Shown here piece after piece: positions 20,229 through 31,408 of a DNA stretch of 34,385 nucleotides. Source of the stretch: Haplosporangium gracile (taxonomy: Eukaryota; Mortierellomycota; Mortierellomycetes; Mortierellales; Mortierellaceae). The stretch lies in assembly GCA_015499985.1 (NCBI GenBank), contig JAAAUF010000422.1, positions 1 through 34,385 of the forward strand, written 5' to 3'. The translations under genes and the position numbers were made by a program. The first letter of the stretch is position 1, and every line of letters starts with the position of its first letter. The notes beneath the pieces are model-generated. The model was not told where the DNA came from. It ran no database searches and saw only the letters and a program-made list of their open reading frames with translations.

Positions 20229-22584
20229 ATGAATGTCGCGAACACCAATGCAAAACCACACCCATCAGCACCAGCCCTGAACCGGGTCCTTGAGGTGATG
20301 ATACACTTCCAATAAGCTTATTCTATTGCTCTATCAGCTGACGTACATGTCAGATCCCTCTTCTCCCAAGAAAGACATCCCCCGCCCTTTTGCACTATCT
20401 CACACCCTCCGCATACATCGCCTAACGATCCATATCTACATAGGCGATAGACTCGAGTGAAGATATCATTGCACAGCTGGCAGTCCTCTCAGACGACCAA
20501 CTGCTCAAGGATACCCAACTTCATCTCGCACTCATTCGACAGCCAGATACCCTGGTAAGTTTTACAGCTCGATGCAAGCTTGAATTTACGTGAGAGCGTA
20601 CATACTTCAGTCATCTCGCTTACTTGCAATATACTCATTCCACACCTCTTTGATGATAGATACGCCTTTTGGAACTAGAAGACTTGTATGTCCAATTCGC
20701 AGCCTATAGACTCGCCAAAACGGTCCTCCTCAACCGCAATATCTACACTTTCGACAAGACATCAACATCACTATTACAATCGCAAAATATTTACAGCAAT
20801 CACCGCCAGCAAGTTGTCCAGACACTGGTCACGAAACTCATCCATCTTGACAATCGGGACTGTTCAGGAACCGGGAGGGCTATCTTGGAACTCTTTCATG
20901 GACTCTTGAAGGATCACCGACATTTGATCCGCAATGCCGATCGTCAGAGCACCACTGACTATGGCGACCACGATAATTGTGACGACAGTCAATCATCATC
21001 GTCAACATCATCGTCAGCAGAGGAAGAGAAGGCAAAGGCGATATCTCGACACGTGGCGGTGACCATTGTGCAGGAACTGGCGAGCTCCGGCTTTTGGGAA
21101 ACGAGAATCTTGGATCGGATCCTGGGTGTTCGGGGGATGCAGTATGCGGTACTTGTTCTCTTTATCGATCTCGAAAAGGTACGGATTTCGGCGACGGTGG
21201 ATACTACTACTGGAGTGAGCGATGAGTTTCGAGATTCGGTAATAGTCTGTCATTACAACCTCATTCGTTACATAGACAAGGTACAGTTTGTTCTTTTTCA
21301 CTGATCGTGCAGTTAACCTGAACGCTGGCAATTGTCATCCGATCGACCAACATCCCCCGTTCTGATACTTCTTCGATGTATACATAGCGGATGGTCAGTG
21401 GTGATATAGGATCTCTCCCGCTCAAGAAACGCCTGGAACTGATCTGTATATCCATGAAACCCTCTCCACCACCCCTCCCGCACCAACGCTCGTCAGGACA
21501 ACAATTATATCAACCTGAGAAATCTGTGAATCGGGAATCATATTTGAAACGACGGCCACTGGACATTCTCATGGCTCAGTCGCCCATTGTGCAAGACGTA
21601 CTCTATGCGTTTCAGGAACTGGACCCAGATCTGGAAGACTTTTCTTCAGGCAAGACTACGTTTATTCTTCCCGACAACAACTCCGTCCACAACTATACTT
21701 CTGCCGCGACTTCAAGTACGACTACAACTAATGCTCTGCAGGTCAAGGCATTTCTCTCGAACCCGGAAGCGGTTCGTCAACTCGGTCGGATCTGCCTCAC
21801 AGCGACGCTCTCGATTCTCGATACTTTGACCTCAACTTCCACCTCCACCGACAACGACAATGCTATCGTCGACTACTACGGACAAATCATGGAACTCACC
21901 AGCAAGTACTTGATCCCGTTTCTGGAAGACTGGATCGGAGAGAGAACACTCTCATTGCTGCTCACAGTCTATGGCGAGGACGACGCAGGTGTTTCTTGGC
22001 TCCTGAAAACCATGTCTCTGATCTACCGCAGGATCCTCGACCTGCCACGCACCTCACCACTACCACAATTACCACAGCAACAACATGAACTAGACAAGAT
22101 CTGCAATCTCCTGGAAAATCATGTCCACCCGCTAGAAGCACTTTTTAGCTTTTTGGAAACCATTGGATTCGACTACCAAACTCTCCTGGACCTCCTGTTG
22201 ACGCTTGACGACCCCCATGAGTCGGGCGGCATGCTCGCGGCCGTGATGGCTATCCTACGATTGTTTACTGAAGATTCTTCAGATCAGGAACGGGTGCTTC
22301 GTCGGTGGCGGAAAGAGATTCTGGACAACCAACAATTACAATTACGCCAATTGGAACAACATGCCTCGAACAGCGAATGTGACGCAGATATCGACGACGA
22401 CAAAAGTCACCAACTACAGTCACGACTCGAGTTGCTCGACAACGTGCACCATTGTCTGGATCAATTGTCGCATCAGATTCAGCGACTGCACATGAACAGT
22501 CTTTTCCCGTATAACCCTAGACCTCTGCTCCATGTCCTGGAGCATACTCAAGACATTCTTTTCACATTTTTGACCGACTCTTAG
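20229..22584 (+). CDS. Lines (LINS1)-like protein, four exons
   Basis: Exons 20,229-20,294, 20,444-20,554, 20,660-21,280 and 21,388-22,584, all joined in phase 0, encode 664 residues. Acceptors are CATAG, GATAG and CATAG, and intron 1 contains a CTAAC branch site near 20,412. The C-terminal half has the layout I recall for the Lines family: FDYQTLLDLLLTLDDPHESG (residues about 525-545) and, near the end, NSLFPYNPRPLLHVLEH, equivalent to the FPYNP-x2-LL motif of the LINES_C domain. The rest is helical, ARM-like, with acidic or Ser/Thr-rich loops. Lines was defined in Drosophila patterning and human LINS1 is linked to intellectual disability; the molecular function is unclear and fungal roles are unknown. 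Exon 1 (22 residues) is the least certain part. The gene converges on the GATA factor with 127 bp between stops. Confidence 0.85.
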
Positions 22585-22711
22585 ATAGATCCTACGTAGA
22601 CATCTTTTTTTCTTAATTGTCTCAGTTTTCCCAAGAAGAAGTGGTCCTTTGGAGTCAAATGACCAATGAACCTTGAACAGATAAACACAAAAAAAGAATT
22701 ACGAGAATTTA
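22585..22711. other. Shared 3' intergenic spacer of convergent genes
   Basis: These 127 bp separate the Lines-like and GATA-factor stops. They are AT-rich, with poly(T) at 22,605 and poly(A) at 22,687, so the two mRNA 3' ends probably overlap. Confidence 0.5.
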
Positions 22712-25590
22712 TTATGCGAGGAGATATGAAAGGGTAAGCTTGCGTCCGGCGACAGGTCCTTCCTTATCGTGGTTCTCATGAACGCTGAAAGGCAAGGTAT
22801 CAGGAGACTGTGGGGGTGGAACTGGTACTGCAGCCGGCAACAATGAGTCGATCTGGCAACCACTCTCTTGTATAGTGTCGGGTTCAACAGCCGGAGGCTG
22901 AAACGACGGCTGAGACGATGGCGGGCTATCATCACCAGACATGATCACATCTTCTGCTTGGCTTTGAGAGCTTGGTTGCCCATTGTTACTGTGAGGCAAG
23001 TGGGAAGAGCTCTCATCTTGTCCAGCAGAACTAAGCACCTCGTTTTCATCCAGCCTTGGTACTGATCCTACATCCTCACCGTCGTCGCGTGTTGTTGACC
23101 GTCCGCGACCGCGCTTTTTGCGAGCAATGTCCGTCAGTGTAATAAGATCGATCGCCGGCCGTTTGGATGTCTCGCCTACTCCTACAGTTGTGGTTGTTGT
23201 CTGAGGATCTTTCGCTGACTTTTCCGATTCTTCGACCTTGGTACTAGACTCTTGCTTGTTCTTGGCTGCCAGAGCAGCCTTACTCCTCGACAGCTTGCCC
23301 CAAACTGTAATGCGGACAAAATTAAAAAGAGTAGCATATTAGATAATTGAAAGGGGGCGTTGTGCAAAAAAATTATAGATGGCATAACGTTATCTCGCTG
23401 ATATTGGTCATTCACACTTACTCAATCCACAGGCATTGCAGAGCGTGCGAGGGCCTAGATGAAATCAAAAAAAAAAAAAAAAAACGAGTAAGCATTCCAG
23501 CCTAAATACCTCAGCATGCAGCGCAACAATGCATCAAAAATGGACCATCTAAAATAGTATAGTTTACCCAAAGGTCCCTTTCGCCACTCTGGGGTTTTGA
23601 CAATGTTGCACGACGTGCATCGCAATTGATGTGGGTTCAATGCAAGCTAATCCAGAGAGATAATTGAGGGTGGCATGAATAAGATTGCTTTTTGACATTC
23701 TAGACCCGCCAATGACTAAATCTCTGATTGAGACATGGGAGTTGACTCAGAAGGATACCCTTTCTGTTTCGTTCGTTTTGTGCAAGTAATAGAACTAATC
23801 AATTGCGGACGAGTTATATTTTACCTCTTCTTCCACATGGTCAATCGGCTCTTGGTCGACCCGACAGCCCTAATAAGATCATTGGCCAAAGGAGAGAGAG
23901 AATAGGAATTCAGGGTATTGTTAGGCCTCGAACTTCTAACGTCATGGTAATTCTGTTCAGTTCTGAATCGTACATCGGATCTGACGATTTAGAATGATTA
24001 CCACAAAGATTTTGCTCAGAATCTCAGCGTTGTAAAGGAGACAGTCCGTCGTGCCGACTTTCCCCTTGATCAAGCAATCCCGGATCTCACTCGCATATTC
24101 AAATATCTGTACCCAGTCAAAAAAGAGAGTGAAAGGGAGAGAGAAAGAAAGATACAAAGATAGGCGGAGTAAGGAAAAGAGAAAGAAAGAGAGTGGCATT
24201 AGCGCTATTGTCGTTGTTGCAAGGCAGCATCTAGTCATATACGAATAGAAGCATGTTTTAAAAAAAAACGTACCATCCGGTAATTGATCCGACTAAACTC
24301 GTAGCGGGGCCCTTCACCCCGAGGAGGGTTGAATGTATCTCGGTAATTTAAGGGTCCTGCGGCAGAGCTTGAAGGAGATTGCTGGGACATGTGTGGGTAG
24401 GAGGAGTGGTGCTGGCTTCGAGCACTGTCCAGAGGCTCGTGACGTCTGTAATCGCTCGGTGTATTGACGGATCGGCGATGGGGTGGCTGTGGGATGTCAA
24501 TTGCTGCGGACGCATAAGGCGGTCTGTGTTCCGACGAGGATTCCCATGGGTCGGCCGGTGGTCTTTGCTGAGATGGGAAAGGGTGGAAGCGGCTGTTGGA
24601 TTGGTCGTCATAGGGTGAGTGAGCACTCTTTGGGTGCGGAGGGTCGAGCACGTTGTGGGGCGATCTGTGCCGGTGTGGCATCGGCGGCGGTTGGGCGACG
24701 CGGCTGTCGAGGGAATGGGAAGAGGGATGGTGATCCATCCGTCCTCGACCCTCCTGGTCGTCAAGCCTTGCCGAGGATCCAATACTAGGAGATGGTGGTC
24801 CTGGTCTGCTATGGGGCGAGTCGCACTCTCTCTCATACGGCTCTCGGGCCTCGCGAAGGTCCCGGAACTCACGAGGGTCTCGATAATCTCTTGAGTCTGT
24901 TGGTTGCTCCCTTAAATCCCTGGCGTCCCTTGAGTCCCTTGGGTCATGACCGTTGCTGGATTGAGGAGGGTACGAACGGCCATGAGGAGTGCGATAGGAG
25001 GGGTAGTCTGGATAATGCTGCTGTTGATGATAGGATGGATAGCCATCAGAATCGTACGGATACGATGGTGGAAGGGGTTGTGAGTGTCGATGCTGGCTGT
25101 AAAGGTCCTGGGACCACTTCTGCGACTGCGAGCCTGGGAGCCGCTGGTAGGTGTGCTCCGGAGGACGTTCGCTTTCGCTGTCGTCCGAGGCTGTGTACGG
25201 TTGAGCCAGCGGCCTTCCATGACCGCGGTACGCGTTAAAAATGACGCTGGTTCCCGGACTATAGTTATTGACAGAGGACTCTGGGGCGTTGTACTTGAGG
25301 TTGGGCAGCTTTAGTGGCAGTCTTAGCCGCCTCTCGGAAGCTGGTTGGAAGGAACTACTGATGCCGCTTCCAATAACCTCGATTTCCTCCTCTTCGCCAT
25401 CAAGCGTTGTAACGACCATTTTGTTTTTGCCGGTCGAGCTGTGCCGCTTGCTGCTCTGCTTGTCGATCATCTGTTGGTGTTGGCGATGCTGAATATGCTG
25501 CTGTTGCTGTTGCTGCTGCTGTTGCTGTTGCTGCAAGGGCTCACTGCTGTCGGGATGTGAGTTGTCGTTATGTCTGAAGGTGGCCATCAC
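22712..25590 (-). CDS. GATA-type zinc-finger transcription factor with X18 loop, six exons
   Basis: Exons 25,590-24,274, 24,106-24,002, 23,869-23,825, 23,646-23,568, 23,454-23,422 and 23,304-22,712 encode 723 residues. The N-terminal 420 residues are low complexity: a polyglutamine tract (residues about 19-31), a Pro/Ser/His/Arg-rich region and an Arg-Asp/Arg-Glu dipeptide region (about 212-253). A helical segment across exons 1-2 follows (YASEIRDCLIKGKVGTTDCL). The zinc finger (residues 498-523) is C-x2-C-x18-C-x2-C: CTSCNIVKTPEWRKGPLG, then PRTLCNACGLIWGK, split over exons 4, 5 and 6. A basic stretch KKRGRGR and acidic Ser/Pro-rich tail end the protein. The x18 spacing and the EWRKGP...TLCNACGL block are those of WC-2-like fungal and plant GATA factors, which bind GATC/GATA DNA. 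No PAS domain was found, so I do not call it WC-2. All five introns keep the frame. Confidence 0.92.
25498..25535 (-). repeat. CAG/CAA run coding polyglutamine in the GATA factor
   Basis: This lies within exon 1 of the GATA factor and codes about 12 consecutive Gln from mixed CAG and CAA codons, a probably length-variable tract. Confidence 0.85.
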
Positions 25591-25789
25591 GTTGAAGCTG
25601 CAGTCGTTTGTTTGTTTCTCAGAGCGTTGTTACTGTGATCTGAGGGCCGAGTAATGAATGTCAATGGCAATGATGAGCTCTGGTATGTTATGAGTAGAGT
25701 GTGAGAAATGAAGTAAGGTATGTGGATGGGAGTATAATGTGTGGGTGATGGTATGCGTGTGTGTGCGTGCGAGTTGGGCTCCAATGGAC

Positions 25790-25845
25790 AGAGAGGGAAG
25801 AGAGGGGAAGAGAGGGAAGAGAGGGGAAGAGAGGGAAGAAAGGGG
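25790..25845. repeat. GA-rich tandem repeat with about 19-bp period
   Basis: Alternating 9- and 10-bp subunits (AGAGGGAAG and AGAGGGGAAG) repeat about three times, giving a purine mirror-repeat-like tract upstream of the GATA gene. Confidence 0.8.
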
Positions 25846-26222
25846 GAGGGAAGAAGAGGTAGTGAATGTGTTTTACGAGAGGGGAGAGGAGAGGAATGGA
25901 GAGGAGGGAAGGAAGTGAGGAAGAAGAGAATAGTAAGGAATAAAAGGAAAAAAGACTGCCTGTGAACAGCAGGAGCAATTTTGTCAGAGGTAAACTGTGA
26001 ATAAAATGTAAGAGACACTCTCGAAGAGAGAGAGGGAGTGGTGGTGTTGGAGGGCCCAAACGCACACACTTCCAGGCTGCTGGTGGGTGGTGGTGGTGTT
26101 GTTGCCGCTGTTTTTATTGTATGATGGTTGCTGTGTTCGAAGAGGATGTGGGAACGAACAGTGGGAGGGTGCGCAGGGGTCTATGTGTGTACTAAGCAAG
26201 ATAAAAAAGGACAGAGAAGGAA

Positions 26223-26242
26223 TCGAGTCGAGTCGAGTCGAG
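26223..26242. repeat. TCGAG x4 pentanucleotide repeat
   Basis: Four perfect TCGAG units, close to the CAA array. Confidence 0.85.
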
Positions 26243-26275
26243 CCAAGGTCGGGGGAAATGCAACAGCACGATCAG

Positions 26276-26276
26276 C

Positions 26277-26317
<41 letters not shown>
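26276..26317 (+). repeat. (CAA)14 microsatellite
   Basis: Fourteen perfect CAA units in intergenic DNA. If translated it would give polyglutamine, as coded in the flanking genes, but no coherent gene surrounds it. Confidence 0.9.
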
Positions 26318-27398
26318 CGAGAGCAAAACAGCGAACAGAATAACGAAAGAAAGTGGATGACATACGATTAAAGAGCAGTTGGCCCCTTTTATTTTTTATG
26401 TTTTATTTTTGTTGTTTGAAGGATCACTTGGATGTCAATGATCGGCGATCTTTCTTTTATGAGCGAGAAAAGCTTTCTATTTTAGCTCTTGCTCGAGTGT
26501 CACACATTTTTGTTTTCTTGCTTGCAGCCCATGTACTGTATGTGTACACTGTAGCTTGCCATGCAGCATTGATAAATATACATACACAAGGCAGTTGCGC
26601 AAGAGTCGACTGGCCGCATTCCTCTCCTTTCTTTTTCTTTTTCTTTTCCTACTTTCTCCTCGCCCTCGCCCACCTCAGTCCGCCTAAATTCGGTGCGGTC
26701 CCACTAAGGTCATAAGAAACATAAAAAGTGATCGGTCGTGTCAAAAGAATTGTATCAACAGAGAACGAGAAAGGAGAGCATGCGGCGAATCCAGGTTCAC
26801 CCTCAGCCCAAACAGAAAAACAAACATCGAGAAAAACGTCAGGTTAAAGTGAGAAGGAGATGCGACTTACGGGAATAACAAAGGCATAGAAACGACATAC
26901 GAAGCTCTCTTACAAGTTACAACAAACAGCAAACAAGAAGTGGATAGGCAAACAAACAAAGATTCACACAACTATGATATTCAGAACAATAACAATTGTA
27001 AGATTTCACCATGAACCACGTCCATGTCCGCGAAATACTAACAATGCCAGAGCAGAAAAATGATAACAAATTATTTTGCAAGTAAGAGCAATGTCTTGTT
27101 TTGGTTGTGTGAACAAGAGGCAACCTGTGGACTACAACTACAACAATAACAACAATAACCACAAAAAAGGGTGGGTCTCTCTTCTTTCTCTCGTTCCCTT
27201 CTCTTTTTCTCTCTCTCTCTCTCCCTTTATTTCGCCCTTCTTTCACTTTTCCCTTGCCCTTCGTCCTTCACTTCTTCGTGTTTTCACCCTTATCCCCCTC
27301 TCACTAACTCTTCTTCCCCTGACCTGGCAACATCCACTCTACTCCGCTCCACTCGACTCATAGCCATAACAACATCAACACCCAAGTAGAAAGCACTA

Positions 27399-30300
27399 AT
27401 GTCGAATGAACAACAGAATACACTCAACAGAAGACCCTCAATACATTCCTCCTCCGCAAGGAACCGCCTCTCCCGCCAGTTTTCAACTCTCGAGATCGAA
27501 GTAGAGTACATCAGCACAAACCAGCAGAGTCAACCCCTAACACTTACAGAGCCAACCGCTGTCATTCGCAACAGTCTTCACCCTCACGACTCTTCCCATC
27601 CCGAACTCAACAAAGTTATTGAAGAGGAGGAGGAGGAGGAGGAGGAGGAGGAAGACGAAAACAACACCGCAGCCCCAGCCGACAATGACACGGAGACAGG
27701 TGCGGGGGTGGGCGTTGGATCCTACTCTCCAAACGTTCGCCTCCCCTTTCGACCATATCCAGCCACCATGCCCCGTCCCCGCACCGTTCGTCCCTCTTCA
27801 CAACTCTACTTTCAACAACAGCAACAACAACCATGGCTACCACACCACTTCTCAGACCAGTCAGCAAGGCACGAGTCTGCCTCTCGCCGCTCTACTCCTT
27901 CAAATCATTCAAGTCGCTACGGCGCCAGCGGGTCTGGCCATGTTGTCGGAGGACACAGTGTCCACACCTCCGTTTCACATAGCGAATATATTCAGTCGTC
28001 GCAAATACTTCATGACAAAACGCCTGCATTGTCCTCGTCAGGTTCTCAAACGGATGAGGATGACGACGAAGTTCATTCGCCAGTGGAATGTCTCGACGTG
28101 CTGGACGACGATGGCGAGGATGACATCGAAGGGGAGGATGGTCGTGCTCCTGTTGGCAGACAAAGCGAGGGCGAGAGTGCACACAAGCCCAATCCATCAC
28201 GCATTGACCATCGCCCGCTAGAGGTCGAGACGGAGACACCAGAGGTCCTCAAACGAGAACGTACCCGTATTCTGGAGCGGACCGTCGTCAGCTACCGCCA
28301 GATCGACTTTGCCGATATTTCAAAGATCCAGCGGCTGAAGCGAGGTGGATACGGCGAGATCCACACTGCCGAATGGTCTCGCCTCTCTGTTGTCCTCAAG
28401 CGGTCTCTGCCCGACAATGTCAAAGGAGCAGAGGAATTTGACCACGAGGTAAGCTGTCAAGTTCATTATCTTTTTGCTCCTTTCTGCCTCTTCCACTTTT
28501 TTGGTGTACTTTCTCGCAACCATGCATTCCCCTCCCTCCGTCCATGAATTACTATTTCGTCCCCCGCACGCGCGCACGCACGCACACACAATTGCAATAA
28601 TAACAACAACGATATCAAACACACACAGGCCTATCCATAGGTTTATACTCGTTTTGGAAGTGAGCGTGGATGGACGGTGCGATTATTAATAGACAAGGGA
28701 TAAGGGAGAAAGAACCAGCACAAAAAATTGCCTTCCCCTTCTGACCTTTTTTTTCTCTGTTGGCTAATTGCATCATGCATTTTTAGTTGGAAATTCTAAA
28801 GCGGGTTCACGACTACGACTTTATTGTCCCCTTTTACGGAGTCACCATCGATCCAGTCGACAATGTCCGGTGTATCGTCATGAAACATTGCACGCTCGGC
28901 AACCTGGTCACTTTTCTGGAAAACAACCACGACGGCTTGACCTGGTCAGAACGCTATCGCATCGCGATCGAGATCACCAAGGGACTTGAATTCTTGCACA
29001 AGTCGGGATTCCATCACCGCGACCTCCACAGTGGCAACATCCTTCTCGATGACAAAAAGACGGCCATGATCTGCGACTTTGGACTGAGTCGGGAGTCGAA
29101 CAAGGGACAGACAAGTGATCTCGGAGCAACCGTCGGCGTAGCACCTTTCTTGGCACCAGAGAGGTTTCCTCTTAAAAGACCTGTTTACACGGCCTCCTGC
29201 GATATTTACAGTCTGGGCGTTATCTTTTGGCACATTTCTTCGGGAAAAATTCCGTTTGTGAAGCGGCTACGGGATCCACAACTTCTTCATGAGCTGAGAG
29301 ATGGACACCGCGAACAGCTGGTCGAAGGCACACCGTGGGAGTTCCAGGAGTTGATTGTCAAGTGCTGGGACAAAGAGCCGACATTGCGACTTCAGATTGA
29401 TGTCGTTATTGGAGTCTTGCAGACCCTAATCGCCAAACCGGCTGAACCTCTGCCACATCATCCACGAGGCTTTGTTGTCCCCAGTGACAGCAACTCTGCC
29501 GCTCTGCCTGTCCCTCCAGAGCTGGATGCGCGCATGGCAAATCTGGAGAGGGCTTCTAGTGCACTCAACAGAATGGTTTTTGATATCCAGGACCCCATGA
29601 TGAAGGATACCGTGAACTTTATCGAACGTACGTTCTTTGACTGTTTGTAGTCATTGCTATTAATTTTGTATGCATGTTTTTCTTAGCTACAGAAATTAGG
29701 TGGAGTAGAGTACTAACCAAAGAGTACCATCACATTTATTTATGGGTTGCTAGGTTCACGGGAAGCATTCAGGAACCAAGGGCAACTAGGGCGACCTTAC
29801 TCACCATCAAACCCACCCAAAACACCCATCTATCTTTGTCCGCTTGTTGGAGACCTTGTAGGATTCCAATACTATCTCTCACGAAGCGGGCCCGACCACA
29901 ACCCCATCAACGAATCCAGCCCGCAGACCGGCGACACGGCACTTCACCTGGCATGTTTGTTTCTGGAATCGCCCATAGCGACGATCAAGGTGCTTGTCGA
30001 GTTGGGTGCGGACATTAATCTAGAAAACCTGCAGGGTTATACACCTGTGACAATCCTTGTCTCCTCCAATACCCAGCACTGTTATGAGGCGCTCAAGTTC
30101 TTTGTCATGCGTGGAGCTCGGATCCCAGCCTATATCCGGAACCCGATCACCCCTCTGAATAGCGCTCAACTTTATGCGCTCCATGTGGTGAATGAGTCCC
30201 GACAGATTCCTTACCATGATAATAATAACCCAGCGACGACGCAGGCACAACAGCAGCAGCAACTATTATTCCAGCAGCAACAACAGCAGCAGGGCAATCG

Positions 30301-31234
30301 TCGATTCTCGCGCCAAAGGCTGTCGCACCAGAACCAGAATGTATACCAGGAGCGTGGCGGACGAAGAGTTGACAGGATGATTGCTCAGGGGCGTCCATTG
30401 ATTCATGTTGTGGCGGCCATGCAGGAAGACTATTGGATCTTGGATTGCCTTTGTGAAGCAGGATTGGACCCGGCCATGTCGTTTGGAGGCGAGACGGCAT
30501 TGGTGGCGGCGGCAGCGCATTTGAGGATCAAGAACGTTGAGTGGCTGCTTAACCATGATCTCGACATCAGCTCTGAGGCCGGAGTGCAGCGTGCGATCCG
30601 GGTTGTCAAGCTATTGCATCAGCAGGGTTCGGCCGGCCGAGGAGAAGGAGGCCATGGACGGTCTGCCAGTGCTTCGGCTGTGGCAGTATTGGGAGATGGG
30701 GGTCGAGGTTCGAACGACTATCCTCTCCCGTACAGTTCTGCGTCAAAGGAATATCTGGAGAACATTAGCGATTTGGGCAAGTACAGCTGGGCGGGTGTCG
30801 CATATGGAGAGGCCGACCGGATCAGTAAGGATATGGTCAAGCCTGTGCTCAGTCTCCTGGAGCAGTGGACTGGAAGTCGCCGTATCGCGAACCGGAAGGA
30901 GGTTGCTACGAAGTTGAAGGTCATGTATGGAGCCACCATGGACCCGTTTGCTATTGCCCAGGGCGGTGCGCCCATGGCTTCCTCGATTTCGTTGGCTAGC
31001 ACCAATAGTGCTAATAGTGCTGGTAGTCAAGGGCACCCCTACCCATACCAGTTCCAACATCAGTACCACCAGCAGCAACAACAATTGCAACAGCAACAAC
31101 AACAGCAACACCGGATGAGCATGCAGCAGTCCGCGTCCCCTGGTGGCAATTTGCGAGGATCAAAATCACTCCGCAAGAACCAACGACATCTGATTGATCA
31201 AGCGTTGAGCGAGCGACCAGGACGCTTTTGGTAA
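27399..31234 (+). CDS. TKL-type protein kinase with C-terminal ankyrin repeats, three exons
   Basis: Exons 27,399-28,448, 28,787-29,627 and 29,754-31,234 encode 1123 residues. Residues 1-300 are disordered, with a Glu run near residue 76, Gln stretches and an acidic Asp/Glu region. The kinase domain spans about 303-590: glycine loop KRGGYGEIH, Lys334 in VVLK, helix-C Glu350, HRDLHSGN with catalytic Asp429, DFGLS (Asp447) and LAPE (473-475). All key residues are present, so it should be active; the HRDLHSGN loop and the form of subdomain XI (VKCWDKEP) place it with tyrosine-kinase-like (TKL) kinases. After exon 2 come ankyrin units (about 652-755 with TGDTALHLAC and LVELGADINLENLQGYTP; another block about 820-890), then Gln-rich tails. 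The last intron has a perfect TACTAAC branch site at 29,710. Substrates are unknown; ankyrin units suggest scaffolded signalling. Confidence 0.92.
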
Positions 31235-31408
31235 ACCTCCTCCCTCTTTCACTCTCACTCATCACATATCAACTCATTTCCATCATTCACTCATTCATAC
31301 CCTATACCCCCCTCATACCACCATTTGCATTTAAAAAAAATTGAAAAAATTAAAGAACAACGCAATTTTTTTGTATTTCATCGGCTTGAGTTCAGATATT
31401 TTCACTAT
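31235..31408. other. Shared 3' spacer of convergent genes
   Basis: These 174 bp separate the kinase stop from the phosphatase stop. The spacer begins CT/CA-rich and becomes A-rich near 31,331. The mRNA 3' ends probably overlap. Confidence 0.5.

Larger units (their letters stand above)
25591..27398. promoter_or_regulatory. 1.8 kb divergent intergenic region between the GATA factor and the kinase, repeat-rich
   Basis: Two start codons face away from each other. The left part holds a GA-rich tandem repeat (25,790-25,845) and the centre a TCGAG repeat and (CAA)14. The right part is a strongly CT-rich block (27,172-27,330) immediately before the kinase start, probably its leader. Open frames here are products of the repeats. 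No TATA box is convincing. Confidence 0.55.

Noticed and set aside
24348..25238. Several 90-175 codon frames overlapping exon 1 of the GATA gene
   Set aside because: They are shadows in other frames of a low-complexity coding exon.
22712..25590. GATA factor as WC-2
   Set aside because: The finger spacing fits but no PAS domain could be found in the predicted protein.
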